Source: Dehalococcoidia bacterium (GTDB taxonomy: Bacteria > Chloroflexota > Dehalococcoidia > GIF9 > AB-539-J10). From it: a stretch of 64,000 bases of DNA. The translations under genes and the position numbers were made by a program. The stretch spans positions 1 through 64,000 of the forward strand of contig JAUWQY010000003.1 in the NCBI GenBank assembly GCA_030610855.1. The letters are read 5' to 3'. The notes beneath the pieces are model-generated. The model was not told the DNA's origin, did no database searches, and saw nothing but the letters and a program-made list of their open reading frames with translations. Below, one piece after another: positions 1-8,204 of this stretch; the stretch's first letter is position 1, and every line of letters begins with the position of its first letter.

Positions 1-215
1 GGAGGAAAACAGAATCGCTGAATGTAGCGGCTTGCGGCGCAATCTGCATGTATCTCAGCCATCATAAATATTGAACCTATCACCGAGTGGCCAGTCTTCG
101 TCGTTTCAACCAACCACGTATTATTTTTTGATGAAAACTTAAGACAGTTATCAGATTACACAGCAGGTCACACTCTGGCTGATTGTTGGGCTAAAGCTAG
201 AGGATACGCAACTGG
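1..215. other. No gene recognised
   Basis: I see no convincing reading frame, RNA gene or promoter here. It lies downstream of the PIN-domain gene, which ends at 216 on the minus strand. It could hold the end of a gene that starts outside the window, but nothing in the sequence shows this. Confidence 0.4.
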
Positions 216-791
216 TTATGCCACAAGATGAAGAATGACGAGCTCTCCAACGGGTGGGTTTTTCTGTACTGCCTCAAAGTCTGAATCGGCTGTGATGAAT
301 GTTCGAGCATGTGTTTCAGCAAGTGCCAGGTGCATGGCATCTGCTGGGCTCAGTTTGAATTGTCGCATATAGTGGGGAGTTAGGTCAACAACATGTTCCC
401 ACAGTGCGTCTCTCTTCGGGATTACCTCAATTGGTACTCCAGCACTTGACCAGCTTTTCATCATTGAACCTACAGCAGTAATCCAGCCTTCATAGGATGC
501 GAAGATTCTCTCACACCAACGTAGATAACATGTCTTGCTCCAGTGAGCATTTGGGGGTTGCTTTGCCAGTTGACAGTAAGCCAACTTGGCCGTTGCCCAA
601 AGACATTCATTTACCGACATCGCAGATAACAATATGTCAGACTTACCTGTCAGTAAGGTCGCCATCAATCTAACACACGTGGGGTACAGCCTATGAGTCC
701 TAACGATAGTTCCAACTAGAATATTCGCATCAAGGTAGACGGGAGGGTCAATTGCCATTTGTGGTGTCCAGTCAGAATACTGCATACTCAC
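216..791 (-). CDS. PIN-domain ribonuclease (VapC-like toxin candidate)
   Basis: This 191-residue protein has the PIN-domain layout of Mg2+-dependent ribonucleases. An Asp sits in the first strand (D21, YLDANILVG), a Glu at E62 (SVNECLW), and a C-terminal acidic pair at D151 and D169/D171 (SPADAMHLAL, ITADSDF). PIN proteins of this size are often toxins of toxin-antitoxin pairs that cleave tRNA or rRNA. It is the last gene of a three-gene operon: one base separates it from the preceding gene. The first possible start is GTG at 791; ATG at 785 is also possible and only shortens it by two residues. It is longer than typical VapC (about 130-140 residues) because of extra helices between E62 and D151. 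The family call is firm, but toxin function is inferred. Confidence 0.8.
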   Translation of the reverse strand: MSMQYSDWTPQMAIDPPVYLDANILVGTIVRTHRLYPTCVRLMATLLTGKSDILLSAMSVNECLWATAKLAYCQLAKQPPNAHWSKTCYLRWCERIFASYEGWITAVGSMMKSWSSAGVPIEVIPKRDALWEHVVDLTPHYMRQFKLSPADAMHLALAETHARTFITADSDFEAVQKNPPVGELVILHLVA

Positions 792-792
792 A

Positions 793-1182
793 CTACTCAG
801 GAGTGGTTACAATGTCACTTAGGTCAAGGTCAGGCATCCCATGAATGCACCCTATGTGGCGCACAAACGCTTTGAATAACTCGGGAGACATTTGCTGCCT
901 ATACTGTTCTAGGTCAATACCACCATATCGTTGTTGGTATTCCTCACCTCTTACCACTATACCTGGCGCAACCACAATCTCAGCGGGTAATTCTAGAGGT
1001 TCTGCGACGGTTTGAACTGGTTGTGGGAAATCAGATTCCCTAAGAGAAAATATGTCTTTGATTTGCCTCCAAGCAAGCGAGCCAGTATCTTCAATCCCAA
1101 GCTCAAATGGGTCTGAGATTTCTTCGACGTCACGCGGTTTTGGTAGTTGTATGCGCTCAATGGTGGCGGTATCAGTTGACAT
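793..1182 (-). CDS. Unknown 129-residue protein, antitoxin candidate
   Basis: I do not recognise this acidic 129-residue protein. The N-terminal half is rich in Pro, Glu and Asp (low-complexity linker style). The C-terminal half is more structured and ends in an acidic tail. It sits between the PIN gene and a 222-residue unknown gene with gaps of only one or two bases, so the three are co-transcribed. An acidic small protein directly upstream of a PIN gene is the usual place for an antitoxin, but no DNA-binding fold (AbrB, RHH, Phd) is visible, so this remains a guess. A G-rich stretch lies upstream of the ATG and could serve as ribosome binding site. Confidence 0.6.
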   Translation of the reverse strand: MSTDTATIERIQLPKPRDVEEISDPFELGIEDTGSLAWRQIKDIFSLRESDFPQPVQTVAEPLELPAEIVVAPGIVVRGEEYQQRYGGIDLEQYRQQMSPELFKAFVRHIGCIHGMPDLDLSDIVTTPE

Positions 1183-1184
1183 CG

Positions 1185-1853
1185 TTAATTCCCCCCCCTC
1201 TTCAAGTAACTAGAGACTGACTTGGCTTGACCCGTTTGCCACTGCCCAGCAGCCTCAAGAAATCTTCGCACGTAGTCGGTATCAAACGCAACCTCTTTGT
1301 TCTGCTGATATCGTAAGCTCAAGAAGATAAAGGTATCTGGAACTTGGCCTCTTCCATAGTGCAGGTACGTTCTGAGCAATTGCTCTTTTCCCATAGGCCC
1401 AGTTTGAGAATGTTTCAATATATCGCCTTCTGTCTGGTCAAATATCAATCCAATGTCGGTGGTAGGGTCTACCAGGTCGCTTGGCTGAAGAAAACGATTC
1501 TTCATAACAAGAAGAAGTTCGTGAAACGGTAAGGCATATGGCTCTATGAAAACGGATTCATACCAGATTTGGCCAATTCTAGGCAGTTTTGATGCACTAT
1601 TTGATTTCACCAGCTTGTCTGCAGCTATATTAATGCTATCCTCCATGGATTCCATTCCTTCTTGTATGAACTCAAAAGCCTTGATTTGGAGTACCACCTG
1701 CTGCTTCTTATCCTCTAGATTTAGAATCAGAGGCGACCCCCCAATTTCTGCTGACGGGTTCTCTCCTACGCTACGGATTATGTTGCGCATCTCAAGCCAC
1801 GGGTTGGATGCTTCAGAGAATCGCAATCCTAAGGCTGTCTTGACTAATTCCAT
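1185..1853 (-). CDS. Unknown 222-residue protein, first gene of PIN operon
   Basis: I do not recognise this soluble 222-residue protein. It is mixed helix/strand in appearance with no signal peptide, membrane segment or metal motif. It begins the three-gene minus-strand operon, and the next gene starts two bases after its stop. A promoter-like pair lies about 37 bases upstream of the ATG at 1853. Its conserved-looking features are a YLHYGRGQVPDTFIFLSLRY stretch and a basic C-terminus. It could be a sensor or a second antitoxin-like partner of the PIN protein, but nothing in the sequence proves that. Confidence 0.6.
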   Translation of the reverse strand: MELVKTALGLRFSEASNPWLEMRNIIRSVGENPSAEIGGSPLILNLEDKKQQVVLQIKAFEFIQEGMESMEDSINIAADKLVKSNSASKLPRIGQIWYESVFIEPYALPFHELLLVMKNRFLQPSDLVDPTTDIGLIFDQTEGDILKHSQTGPMGKEQLLRTYLHYGRGQVPDTFIFLSLRYQQNKEVAFDTDYVRRFLEAAGQWQTGQAKSVSSYLKRGGN

Positions 1854-1889
1854 GACTTTACACCACCTGCCTCCCCAAAGTGTCTGAAA

Positions 1890-1918
1890 GGATAAAACAC
1901 AATGGTATTGCTTGTCAA
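1890..1918 (-). promoter_or_regulatory. Promoter candidate for the PIN operon
   Basis: On the minus strand a perfect TTGACA (1913-1918) is followed after 17 bases by TTATCC (1890-1895). The -35 is ideal and the -10 is weak. It lies just upstream of the start codon at 1853. Confidence 0.45.
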
Positions 1919-1948
1919 CTGATTACCCCGCTAAAAGCAACACAGTTA

Positions 1949-1961
1949 TATAATCATTATA
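1949..1961. repeat. 13-bp palindrome upstream of the PIN operon
   Basis: TATAATCATTATA is a perfect palindrome around one central base. It lies about 30 bases upstream of the -35 of the PIN operon. It could be an autoregulatory operator, as expected for toxin-antitoxin operons, or a chance AT-rich match. Confidence 0.3.
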
Positions 1962-2026
1962 CCATTGCCGGCCAGAGGAATTCGCCTTGTCAATCCAAAC
2001 ACTCAGGCTGAGCAGTTCCGGGTTGA

Positions 2027-2070
2027 ACAAAGTGACGAATTGTGTGTCAGGTCACAATCCGTCACTTTGT
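2027..2070. terminator. Long hairpin downstream of arsG
   Basis: The arms 2027-2037 and 2060-2070 pair perfectly over 11 bp. After one mismatch the pairing continues for 6 bp (ATTGTG at 2039-2044 with CACAAT at 2053-2058). The hairpin lies past the stop of the minus-strand permease gene and could end its transcript, although no T-run follows. Its left arm resembles a sequence at 9190-9208, so it may be a dispersed repeat. Confidence 0.45.
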
Positions 2071-2143
2071 GCAGCCATTAATTAACTCTCCACGCTTGCA
2101 CTGAGGGTAGCTCCTTCTTTCAACTTCCCCAATGAACTAACGC

Positions 2144-2848
2144 TCAGCTCTGTATCCAGAGCACGACAAGGTATATTCCCACACCTATGAAGATAATGGA
2201 AACTGCCACACGAATGATTTTCTCAGCGCGGGTGAGCGCGTTAAGCCAGGTAGAAACCCTGGCTACACCAGCGGATATAAGCACGCCGAATACTAAAACA
2301 GGTAGCCCAGTGCCAATGGCATATACCGCAGGCAGTGTCACACCGCCAGCGGATTTAAGGGACAGAGGTATCAATACTCCAAAGAATAGGACAGCGCTAT
2401 AAGGGCAAAAGGCAAGGGCAAACAGAGCACCCAACAGGAATCCACCTATCATCCCCCAGTCGGCGACCTTTCCTCCTATTGAAGACAGCTTTCCTCCTCC
2501 CGAACTAAAAGGCATCCTGTTTATACTCAACATTATCACCCCTACCACTATCAGAAGTGGCCCTAGGACTTGTTCACCGAAATCCTGAAGAAATGAGGCT
2601 ACTCCAGGCACCTCAAGTCCAGCCACAATTATCAGGGTGCCAATGATGGAATAAGAAAACATGCGCCCCAGTGTATAGAGCGTTCCAGTTATAACAGCGT
2701 ATCTGCGCTCTTTCACTCTACGGCTAACATATGCTATGGCAGCAATGTTGGTAGCCATAGGACAGGGACTAATAGCAGTTATCAACCCCAGAAGCAGTGC
2801 TGAGAGGGCGGGGATATTGATGTTTCCCGTAATACCACCCAAATCCAT
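2144..2848 (-). CDS. arsG: ArsG-like aromatic arsenical efflux permease (DsbD/CcdA-type fold)
   Basis: This 234-residue membrane protein has about six hydrophobic segments. Cys-containing motifs lie in TM1 (SPCPMATNIAAI, C29) and in the middle TM (LAFCPYSAVLFFG, C148), a pattern of the CcdA/DsbD-like permeases. The SPCPxATNIAAI signature is typical of the ArsG family, which exports trivalent aromatic aminoarsenicals in arsEFG-type operons. The ATG at 2848 overlaps the stop of the upstream ArsF-like gene in a TGATG arrangement, indicating translational coupling. A GTG at 2851 is an alternative start. A GGAGAGG site precedes it. A generic thiol-reducing electron-transfer role is the main alternative. 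Debris of a second copy of its C-terminus lies upstream at 3603-3695. Confidence 0.75.
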   Translation of the reverse strand: MDLGGITGNINIPALSALLLGLITAISPCPMATNIAAIAYVSRRVKERRYAVITGTLYTLGRMFSYSIIGTLIIVAGLEVPGVASFLQDFGEQVLGPLLIVVGVIMLSINRMPFSSGGGKLSSIGGKVADWGMIGGFLLGALFALAFCPYSAVLFFGVLIPLSLKSAGGVTLPAVYAIGTGLPVLVFGVLISAGVARVSTWLNALTRAEKIIRVAVSIIFIGVGIYLVVLWIQS

Positions 2849-3573
2849 CACGCCTCTCCGCTGAGGCTTTTCTCAACCTCGCTCTTCACTACTTCGACAA
2901 ACGCCTCGTCATCACCAATGACAAACCAGATGTCTGTTACCTGTTCAATATGGTCACTGCCGTCTTTTATGGTATTAATAAACAAGGATGACGTATAGGC
3001 GCCATATTTGTTAACAATGTCAGTCTTTGCCTCGTCCTGTACATTGATGGATTGGAAAATCACCTTGCCACTAGCCAGCTCATCTTTAAAGTAGGTTTCT
3101 AGGGTATAGCGTGTCTCTTCCTCGGCGTATCTACATCTATAGCATTGCTGTGTACGGTGAAAGTAAACAACATCAACCCTGTCAGCCGGGCCTGAAGAAT
3201 TGTTTGAATTTGGCTGCTCTTGGTAGCTCACTGTGATGGTTACTTGATTCATGACTTCGCCACCGCGGCCATCAGTCACCGTGACTGTAACATTGTAGGA
3301 GCCTTCAGAGTTAGGAGCAGTCCAGGTAACCGTAGCTCCTTCCCCATTTATTCCGCCTCCGCTAGCCGACCACTTATAGCTTAGCTCGTCGCCGTCGCGG
3401 TCTGAAGCAGTACACACAATCTGGCAGCTTCCCGAAGGGAGAACTCTCTCCGGCTCAGCTTCCAGACTGGTGATAGCTGGCCGATGGTTGGCTAGCATCG
3501 TGTAAAATAGGATTGAAAGTAGCACTGCTGCCGCCACAATTCCCATAATTAATAGATATCTTTTTTTGTTCAT
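2848..3573 (-). CDS. arsF: ArsF-like protein with membrane anchor and PKD-like domain
   Basis: This 241-residue protein has an N-terminal membrane anchor (about residues 5-27). A PKD/Ig-like beta domain follows (about 31-117) and ends in a strand-rich TVTVTDGRGG motif. After a Ser/Asn linker comes an ArsF-like domain (about 132-241) with a YFHRTQQCYRC motif whose Cys pair (C144, C147) resembles a thioredoxin site. The C-terminal part matches the style of the nitrophenyl-compound nitroreductase subunit ArsF family (IWFVIGDDEAF, terminal helix). The ATG at 3573 is chosen because AGGAGAG lies 7 bases upstream; a longer frame would run into the preceding gene. The anchor and PKD domain place it outside the membrane. 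The PKD insertion is unusual for the family as I know it. Confidence 0.7.
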   Translation of the reverse strand: MNKKRYLLIMGIVAAAVLLSILFYTMLANHRPAITSLEAEPERVLPSGSCQIVCTASDRDGDELSYKWSASGGGINGEGATVTWTAPNSEGSYNVTVTVTDGRGGEVMNQVTITVSYQEQPNSNNSSGPADRVDVVYFHRTQQCYRCRYAEEETRYTLETYFKDELASGKVIFQSINVQDEAKTDIVNKYGAYTSSLFINTIKDGSDHIEQVTDIWFVIGDDEAFVEVVKSEVEKSLSGEA

Positions 3574-3602
3574 TAGTTTCTCTCCTCTGAAGTCTCTTTC
3601 GT

Positions 3603-3695
3603 TCAAGCCTGTATCCAAGGCATCACATAATATATTACCACTCTTATAAGGGTGATGGAGACTACCGTTTGAATGACTTTCTCGTGGGTCTCCGT
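3603..3695 (-). pseudogene. Remnant of a second ArsG C-terminus
   Basis: Read on the minus strand in the frame ending at TGA 3605-3603, this stretch gives a peptide beginning EKVIQTVVSITLIRVVIYY and ending MPWIQA. It parallels the end of the intact ArsG (EKIIRVAVSIIFIGVGIYL, ending LWIQS). Nothing upstream continues the frame as a permease. It is therefore the tail of a deleted paralogue left between the small Cys-protein gene and the ArsF-like gene. The preceding gene reads into this remnant out of frame. Confidence 0.75.
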
Positions 3696-3979
3696 CCCCT
3701 CTTCCCAGTGTTTCTCTTTGGATTTCCGTATTGTTGTTTATACTCCTTGAGCAGCGCCTTCGAGTAATCAGCTTCTGCACCTGGCGCAACATAACTGTAA
3801 ATTTTGACCCTTTGGAGCAGGTCTTTTTTGATAGCCTCGTCATCGGCTAGCCGGAGGTCGGCAACCTCCTTGAGAATGTTCTCCAGGTTCGCAATGTCCA
3901 CCTGGAAGCCGCCCGGCAAGACCAGTTTCTTTACCATCCTTGCCGCAGCTGCGGCACAGCATGGTTTCTCACCTGTCAT
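3662..3979 (-). CDS. Small Cys-pair protein of the arsenical cluster, with out-of-frame tail
   Basis: This 105-residue protein begins with a Cys pair (GEKPCCAAAAARM), followed by a helical region with many Leu, Asp and Lys residues. I do not recognise the family. Its place beside thioredoxin-, ArsF- and ArsG-like genes suggests the position of ArsE, but I cannot confirm this. The ATG at 3979 has an AAGGAGGTAAGA site directly upstream, so it is preferred over the upstream in-frame ATG at 4003. The last 10-14 residues (GRRPTRKSFKR) are translated from the ArsG remnant in another frame. The native C-terminus has probably been replaced by a deletion junction. Confidence 0.65.
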   Translation of the reverse strand: MTGEKPCCAAAAARMVKKLVLPGGFQVDIANLENILKEVADLRLADDEAIKKDLLQRVKIYSYVAPGAEADYSKALLKEYKQQYGNPKRNTGKRGRRPTRKSFKR

Positions 3980-4027
3980 TCTTACCTCCTTGTGTACTTG
4001 CATGACTTCTGTACCAAGGTTAATCTT

Positions 4028-4291
4028 CTACCTTTTGGTTTTATCTTCTTTAGTTAAGGCGTCAGCGATAAGGAGAGCAAGCTCGGCCTTGGTGGGCACC
4101 CGCCCAGCACAGACCAACTCTTCGTTGATTACCAATCCGGGAGTAGTCAGAATGGGATACTGCACTATTTTCATCATATCCTTGACCTCCTCTATGCTGG
4201 CATCAACGCCAAGTTCTTTCACCACCTCTCTGGTAGTCTTTTTCAACTGGTGACATCTAGCGCATCCGGGTCCTAGAATCTTTATGTTCAT
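4028..4291 (-). CDS. Thioredoxin/glutaredoxin-like small redox protein (TM0996/MTH895 type)
   Basis: This 87-residue protein has a thioredoxin-like fold with a CARC active site (C10, C13: GPGCARCHQL), a cis-Pro motif (TTPGLVINEELVCAG) and a C-terminal helix. This is the pattern of the small redox-active disulfide proteins common beside arsenic and permease genes. GATAAGGAGG precedes the ATG at 4291. It is the first gene of the minus-strand cluster (this gene, Cys-pair protein, ArsF-like, ArsG-like). It probably hands electrons to the ArsF-like or permease component, which is an inference from context. Confidence 0.8.
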   Translation of the reverse strand: MNIKILGPGCARCHQLKKTTREVVKELGVDASIEEVKDMMKIVQYPILTTPGLVINEELVCAGRVPTKAELALLIADALTKEDKTKR

Positions 4292-4976
4292 CCTTTTACC
4301 TCCTTATCAATTTCTCAAAAACTAACACGCTTTTCTCTAGGCGTCCAAGCTCTATAAGCTGGTGACAAAACCATATAACAATCCCGCCGCAGTGCAGCAT
4401 GCGATTAAGATGACATGAGCAACGCAACACCTATACCTTTTAGCTTCAAGTTGTCCACAGGTGTGGTGTAGAAACACAAGTTAACGCTATACTGCTACGC
4501 CAGAGATAACAAAACAGGTCATTGTGCAGCAATCCAGGTGGTTGTGGGCTTTCATCCTCATGAGGCGCACTCCGGACCTCTGCTTGATCCGGTGATCCTT
4601 CATACGCGCAGCGCCAAATGCTACACTATCGCTAATCTATATGTAGCACAGTTGCAGTGACGGGCAGATACGCACGGTTACGGCAACCACCTTGAGCATA
4701 GCTCCTGGTGTTTCCTACTAGGACCCGGATCAATGCAGCCGGTGCCGCGCATGAGAGCGCCACTGATAACTCAGACTCAAGAGGGCCTGGATGCCCAATC
4801 CAGTTCCTCATCTCGAAGCTGCATCTGCGTCACCGGGATCTCTAGGTCAGTGCGATGCTTCACCCTTGATACGGTTCGCGCGGAGCTCAGTAGTGGTTTG
4901 CGAGCGCCCGCCAGCCCCAGATCGCTCGGGACCGTTCCCTGAGTTCAGGACTCGCTCGATCATGGGTTGTCTGTGA
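4292..4976. other. Gene-poor intergenic region of 685 bases
   Basis: I find no coding region with a plausible ribosome binding site or natural composition. Short frames on both strands look like chance. The part next to 4291 must hold the promoter of the arsenical cluster, but I see no clear -35/-10 pair and no arsR-type regulator gene. Confidence 0.5.
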
Positions 4977-7900
4977 TCACGGCTCGTCCAGGAGGAACAG
5001 CCATCTGTCCAATGGGTCGGGGTAAGCATAGAACCTCTTCAGGTGGATAACCTTCTCGGTGGGGAAGGCCCTCTGCAGATAGAAGGGTCCGCTGCAGACC
5101 CAGAAGTGACCCTTCTCCGGGGCGGTGTACCAAGCATGAAGGTTATCGTAGCGCTCGGTCGCCTCGTTGGCATCGACGTAGTCACCCATCGTCGGCGGGT
5201 AGGGGATGTTGTCTGGGTAAATCCCTGCCCTGAAGGTATCCAGCTGGTCCTTCAGGATGGGCAGGCTCGGACCGGCGATGAAGTCCGTCCACTCGACTTC
5301 GTTAGCCGTGGCCTTGGTCTTGCCGAAGGCAAGCAGACCATCCGCCTCGGCTCCGATACCGAGGGCAAGAACGTGCCAGAAGCCGTTGCCGCCATCGTAA
5401 TCGGGCCACATGGTCGTGACCGTAAGCTCAGCATCCACATACCATTGATCGGAGTAGTACTCGACGACCAGCCCGTAGCTTGGATTATCGGTGATGAACT
5501 TCACACCCTTGAACTGGCTCATCAAATCGTCGAAGTAGTACACCGCGTCTGCATCGTAGATGGAGCTCTCCGGCTTGGCGCGATCGAACAGAAGGATCGT
5601 GTAGAGGATGAAATCGCCCATGGACAGCGTGCTGCCATCATGCAGCGGGGTCTCGAAGATGTCCAGCGGGTAGTAGCTCACCGACTTCGTCAGCGCGACC
5701 CTATCGCTGGGGTCAGGGAACCGCTCCGCCACGGTGATGAACTCCTGTGTCGTGGCATCCCAGTCGGCCCAGGCGTCGTCGGGAACGGTGATCTCAGTCG
5801 CGAAGTCAAGTGAGCACCACTCGGTGTTGATCACGCAGACTGGCAGGCCGGTCTGACACGTAACCTCGGCACTGTCGATGCGTCCCGCCCAGCGCAGCCC
5901 AGTGCGCGTGTCGGGGTGGTGACCCATGTCGCCGGTGCCGCGGATGGGGAGCGTGTCGTAGAACCGGCTGCTGCCCCCAATCGGGTTCCAGGGGCGGGCT
6001 AGTATCCCGGGCATGGCTACCCTTAGCGTGCCACCGTACGGGGAGCCGCCTTCGTCCGTGAAGTGTACCGTAAGTGCCCACATCCAGGACCGGTACACAC
6101 CGCCCGCGAGGTCAGCTGCCACGTCCACGTTGGCCTGCATCGGGGTGAACCACTCATTCGTTACAATGAAGACCCTCACAGAGTCCTCCATCGTGCCCCA
6201 CATGCATGTCTCGAACAGGTCAGCCCGCTCTTCCATGGTGGTGAAGTCGTTGCTCCACAGCTTCTCAGCCTCGGTGAAGTAGGGCTGGTCGTGGCCGTAG
6301 GCCTCCCATAGAGGGCTCAGGGGCAACACGTCGGTGTACATGAAGCCGAGCATCGGTCCTTCGTTACGGGAGATGACGGTGCTCACCCAGCCGCCGGTGT
6401 AGATGTGCCAGAGGCCGAGGTCAGGGTCGCTGTTCAACCAGATATCTGACAGCTCGGGAAGGGTGCCGTACTGTTCCGCCACGGACAGGCCCCAGTCTTC
6501 CAGCAGATCGGCGAGGTAGTCACCCATCTCGGTCCTCTCATCCTCCGTCCTGATGAGGAAGATGACCTCGACCTGCTCATCACCACCACCGTAGTCGTAC
6601 CACCAGTAATCGCCGTGATACGTGCAGCCGAGCGAGAGCATCCCCGCCTCGAACTGCAGCCAGGCGGCATCGAGCTTCTCACTCGTGTGCGCGTAATACG
6701 CCTCAACATCAGCCATGAGGGTTGGGTACCTCTCAGCCGCCTCGAAGGCGTGGTTCAAACACGTGTATCTTGGCACTCCGAGGCCACCCATCATGCTCCC
6801 GACAATGTAGTCGCGGTCGATCAGCCAGTTGATGGTCTCGCGAATCTCGGGCAGGCAGAACGGATTCAGCTTCCCGGTTGCGGTAAACAGCGGGCCTACA
6901 GGGTTGAACGTGTACTCGTACCAGTTCCCGAGGTTCTTCTTAGCCACCAGATCGGGATCAGCTAGCACCTCGGCGTAGAGTGTAGCATCCGTCACGCTGT
7001 ACGCGAAGATGTCCAGCTCATCGGCCTGCAGCAGCGCGATGGCCTCTGTGGCATCCGTCTCTTGTGTTATCACGATCTCCTCTGGGACGGGGAGACACTG
7101 TTGAGTCTGCAATTTGTAGTGCGAACGCACTTCACTGATATCAAGACAAGAAAGATATATAAAAGGTCTAAGATACAAATCGTCATAACGCATTATTACT
7201 CGATTATCAGTGTCGCACGTAGGGTTACATGCTGTATGATGCGTACATCCTGTATTCTTCTTGTCTTCAAGATCATCCAGCCCAAGAGTATGACCAATCT
7301 CGTGTAACGCCACTCTCAGGAAAGGGATTCCACTATAATCAAAATCACAGTAATCATCTGCTATCCACTTTGTCGACGCGCCTCCGGGGTGGGTATTGAA
7401 ATATATGGTGAATTGTCCTGCAGGACTATAGCCCCATAAGTACCATGTAGTTCTAGCATAAACATCACAAGGTAGTAAATCATACCACTGGCAAAAATTC
7501 GTTTCACGAAAGACTATATCAGCCTCGTCTTCATCTCCAGTTATGTCAAAAGTGATAGTATCATCCAATGCAGTTTGCCACATCAGGAAAGCATCAGCTA
7601 TTTCCTGATGAAATAAGGATTCATCGTCCTCATCACCCGGAACCGAAGCTATGTAATAACTGACAGTAACACCTGGATTCCAACGTTGTCCCCAGAAATT
7701 CCATCTAGAAAAGTGATTGGTAGAGACATGAATAACATTAGCGTTTGTGTCAACTACATAATCATTAGCTAGATGTGCTTCTTCAGAGCCGCTCAATGCG
7801 AAATAGACAGAAAGAAATCTCTCGGAGAAATCTGTTCCATCAATAAACCCATCGTCGTCCAAATCGCTATACGGCAAAGTGATTGTGCAGTTCTTGCTTA

Positions 7901-8204
7901 GAAGAATGTTATCAGGTTCTATTAGGATTGCAGGTGTAAACGATGCAAATTCGCACTTATCTGAAACAGACAAATCAAATGTGGTTTCGCTTACACTAAT
8001 AGTTATTTCATCCGTAAGAGCATCTGGCGGTATTTCGATACGCGTTCCGTATATGGAACTCTCTGGATCAGTAACCTCGAGCACTCCACCATCAGGTCCA
8101 ATCACAGCTTCAGCCTCTGGTTCCTGCGCTGTGTCACAAGATACGGGGATTGCCAGAGCCAGCAATGAAAACACTACGGCTGCTATGACTATGCCTCTTC
8201 GCAT
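4977..8204 (-). CDS. Chimeric secreted protein: ZU5 + matrixin-like metalloprotease + family 5 solute-binding protein
   Basis: This 1075-residue protein starts with a signal peptide (residues about 5-23, ending IPVSCD; a poor lipobox). A ZU5-like domain follows (about 34-130). Next is a zincin domain with HEIGHTLGLDD at about residue 302, the HExxHxxGxxD zinc site of matrixins. From about residue 385 the rest is a family 5 peptide-type ABC solute-binding protein (ITQETDA, GKLNPF, GTGDMGHHPD), with the two-lobed long form I associate with Dehalococcoidia. No permease or ATPase genes are adjacent. Base composition changes near 7,080: the protease part is clearly AT-richer (one 60-base line is about 28% GC) than the binding-protein part (about 58%). 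It ends at DEP* soon after a PDPLDRW motif, so the C-terminus may also be truncated. A fusion by recombination is likely. Confidence 0.7.
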   Translation of the reverse strand: MRRGIVIAAVVFSLLALAIPVSCDTAQEPEAEAVIGPDGGVLEVTDPESSIYGTRIEIPPDALTDEITISVSETTFDLSVSDKCEFASFTPAILIEPDNILLSKNCTITLPYSDLDDDGFIDGTDFSERFLSVYFALSGSEEAHLANDYVVDTNANVIHVSTNHFSRWNFWGQRWNPGVTVSYYIASVPGDEDDESLFHQEIADAFLMWQTALDDTITFDITGDEDEADIVFRETNFCQWYDLLPCDVYARTTWYLWGYSPAGQFTIYFNTHPGGASTKWIADDYCDFDYSGIPFLRVALHEIGHTLGLDDLEDKKNTGCTHHTACNPTCDTDNRVIMRYDDLYLRPFIYLSCLDISEVRSHYKLQTQQCLPVPEEIVITQETDATEAIALLQADELDIFAYSVTDATLYAEVLADPDLVAKKNLGNWYEYTFNPVGPLFTATGKLNPFCLPEIRETINWLIDRDYIVGSMMGGLGVPRYTCLNHAFEAAERYPTLMADVEAYYAHTSEKLDAAWLQFEAGMLSLGCTYHGDYWWYDYGGGDEQVEVIFLIRTEDERTEMGDYLADLLEDWGLSVAEQYGTLPELSDIWLNSDPDLGLWHIYTGGWVSTVISRNEGPMLGFMYTDVLPLSPLWEAYGHDQPYFTEAEKLWSNDFTTMEERADLFETCMWGTMEDSVRVFIVTNEWFTPMQANVDVAADLAGGVYRSWMWALTVHFTDEGGSPYGGTLRVAMPGILARPWNPIGGSSRFYDTLPIRGTGDMGHHPDTRTGLRWAGRIDSAEVTCQTGLPVCVINTEWCSLDFATEITVPDDAWADWDATTQEFITVAERFPDPSDRVALTKSVSYYPLDIFETPLHDGSTLSMGDFILYTILLFDRAKPESSIYDADAVYYFDDLMSQFKGVKFITDNPSYGLVVEYYSDQWYVDAELTVTTMWPDYDGGNGFWHVLALGIGAEADGLLAFGKTKATANEVEWTDFIAGPSLPILKDQLDTFRAGIYPDNIPYPPTMGDYVDANEATERYDNLHAWYTAPEKGHFWVCSGPFYLQRAFPTEKVIHLKRFYAYPDPLDRWLFLLDEP

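Noticed and set aside
3574-3843. N-terminal extension of the ArsF-like gene up to 3843
   Set aside because: It runs through the Cys-pair gene in another frame and through the ArsG remnant. The ATG at 3573 has a proper ribosome binding site and membrane anchor.
4733-5029. Short frames on both strands near 4,733-5,029
   Set aside because: No ribosome binding sites, unnatural composition, and one overlaps the end of the chimeric secreted gene.
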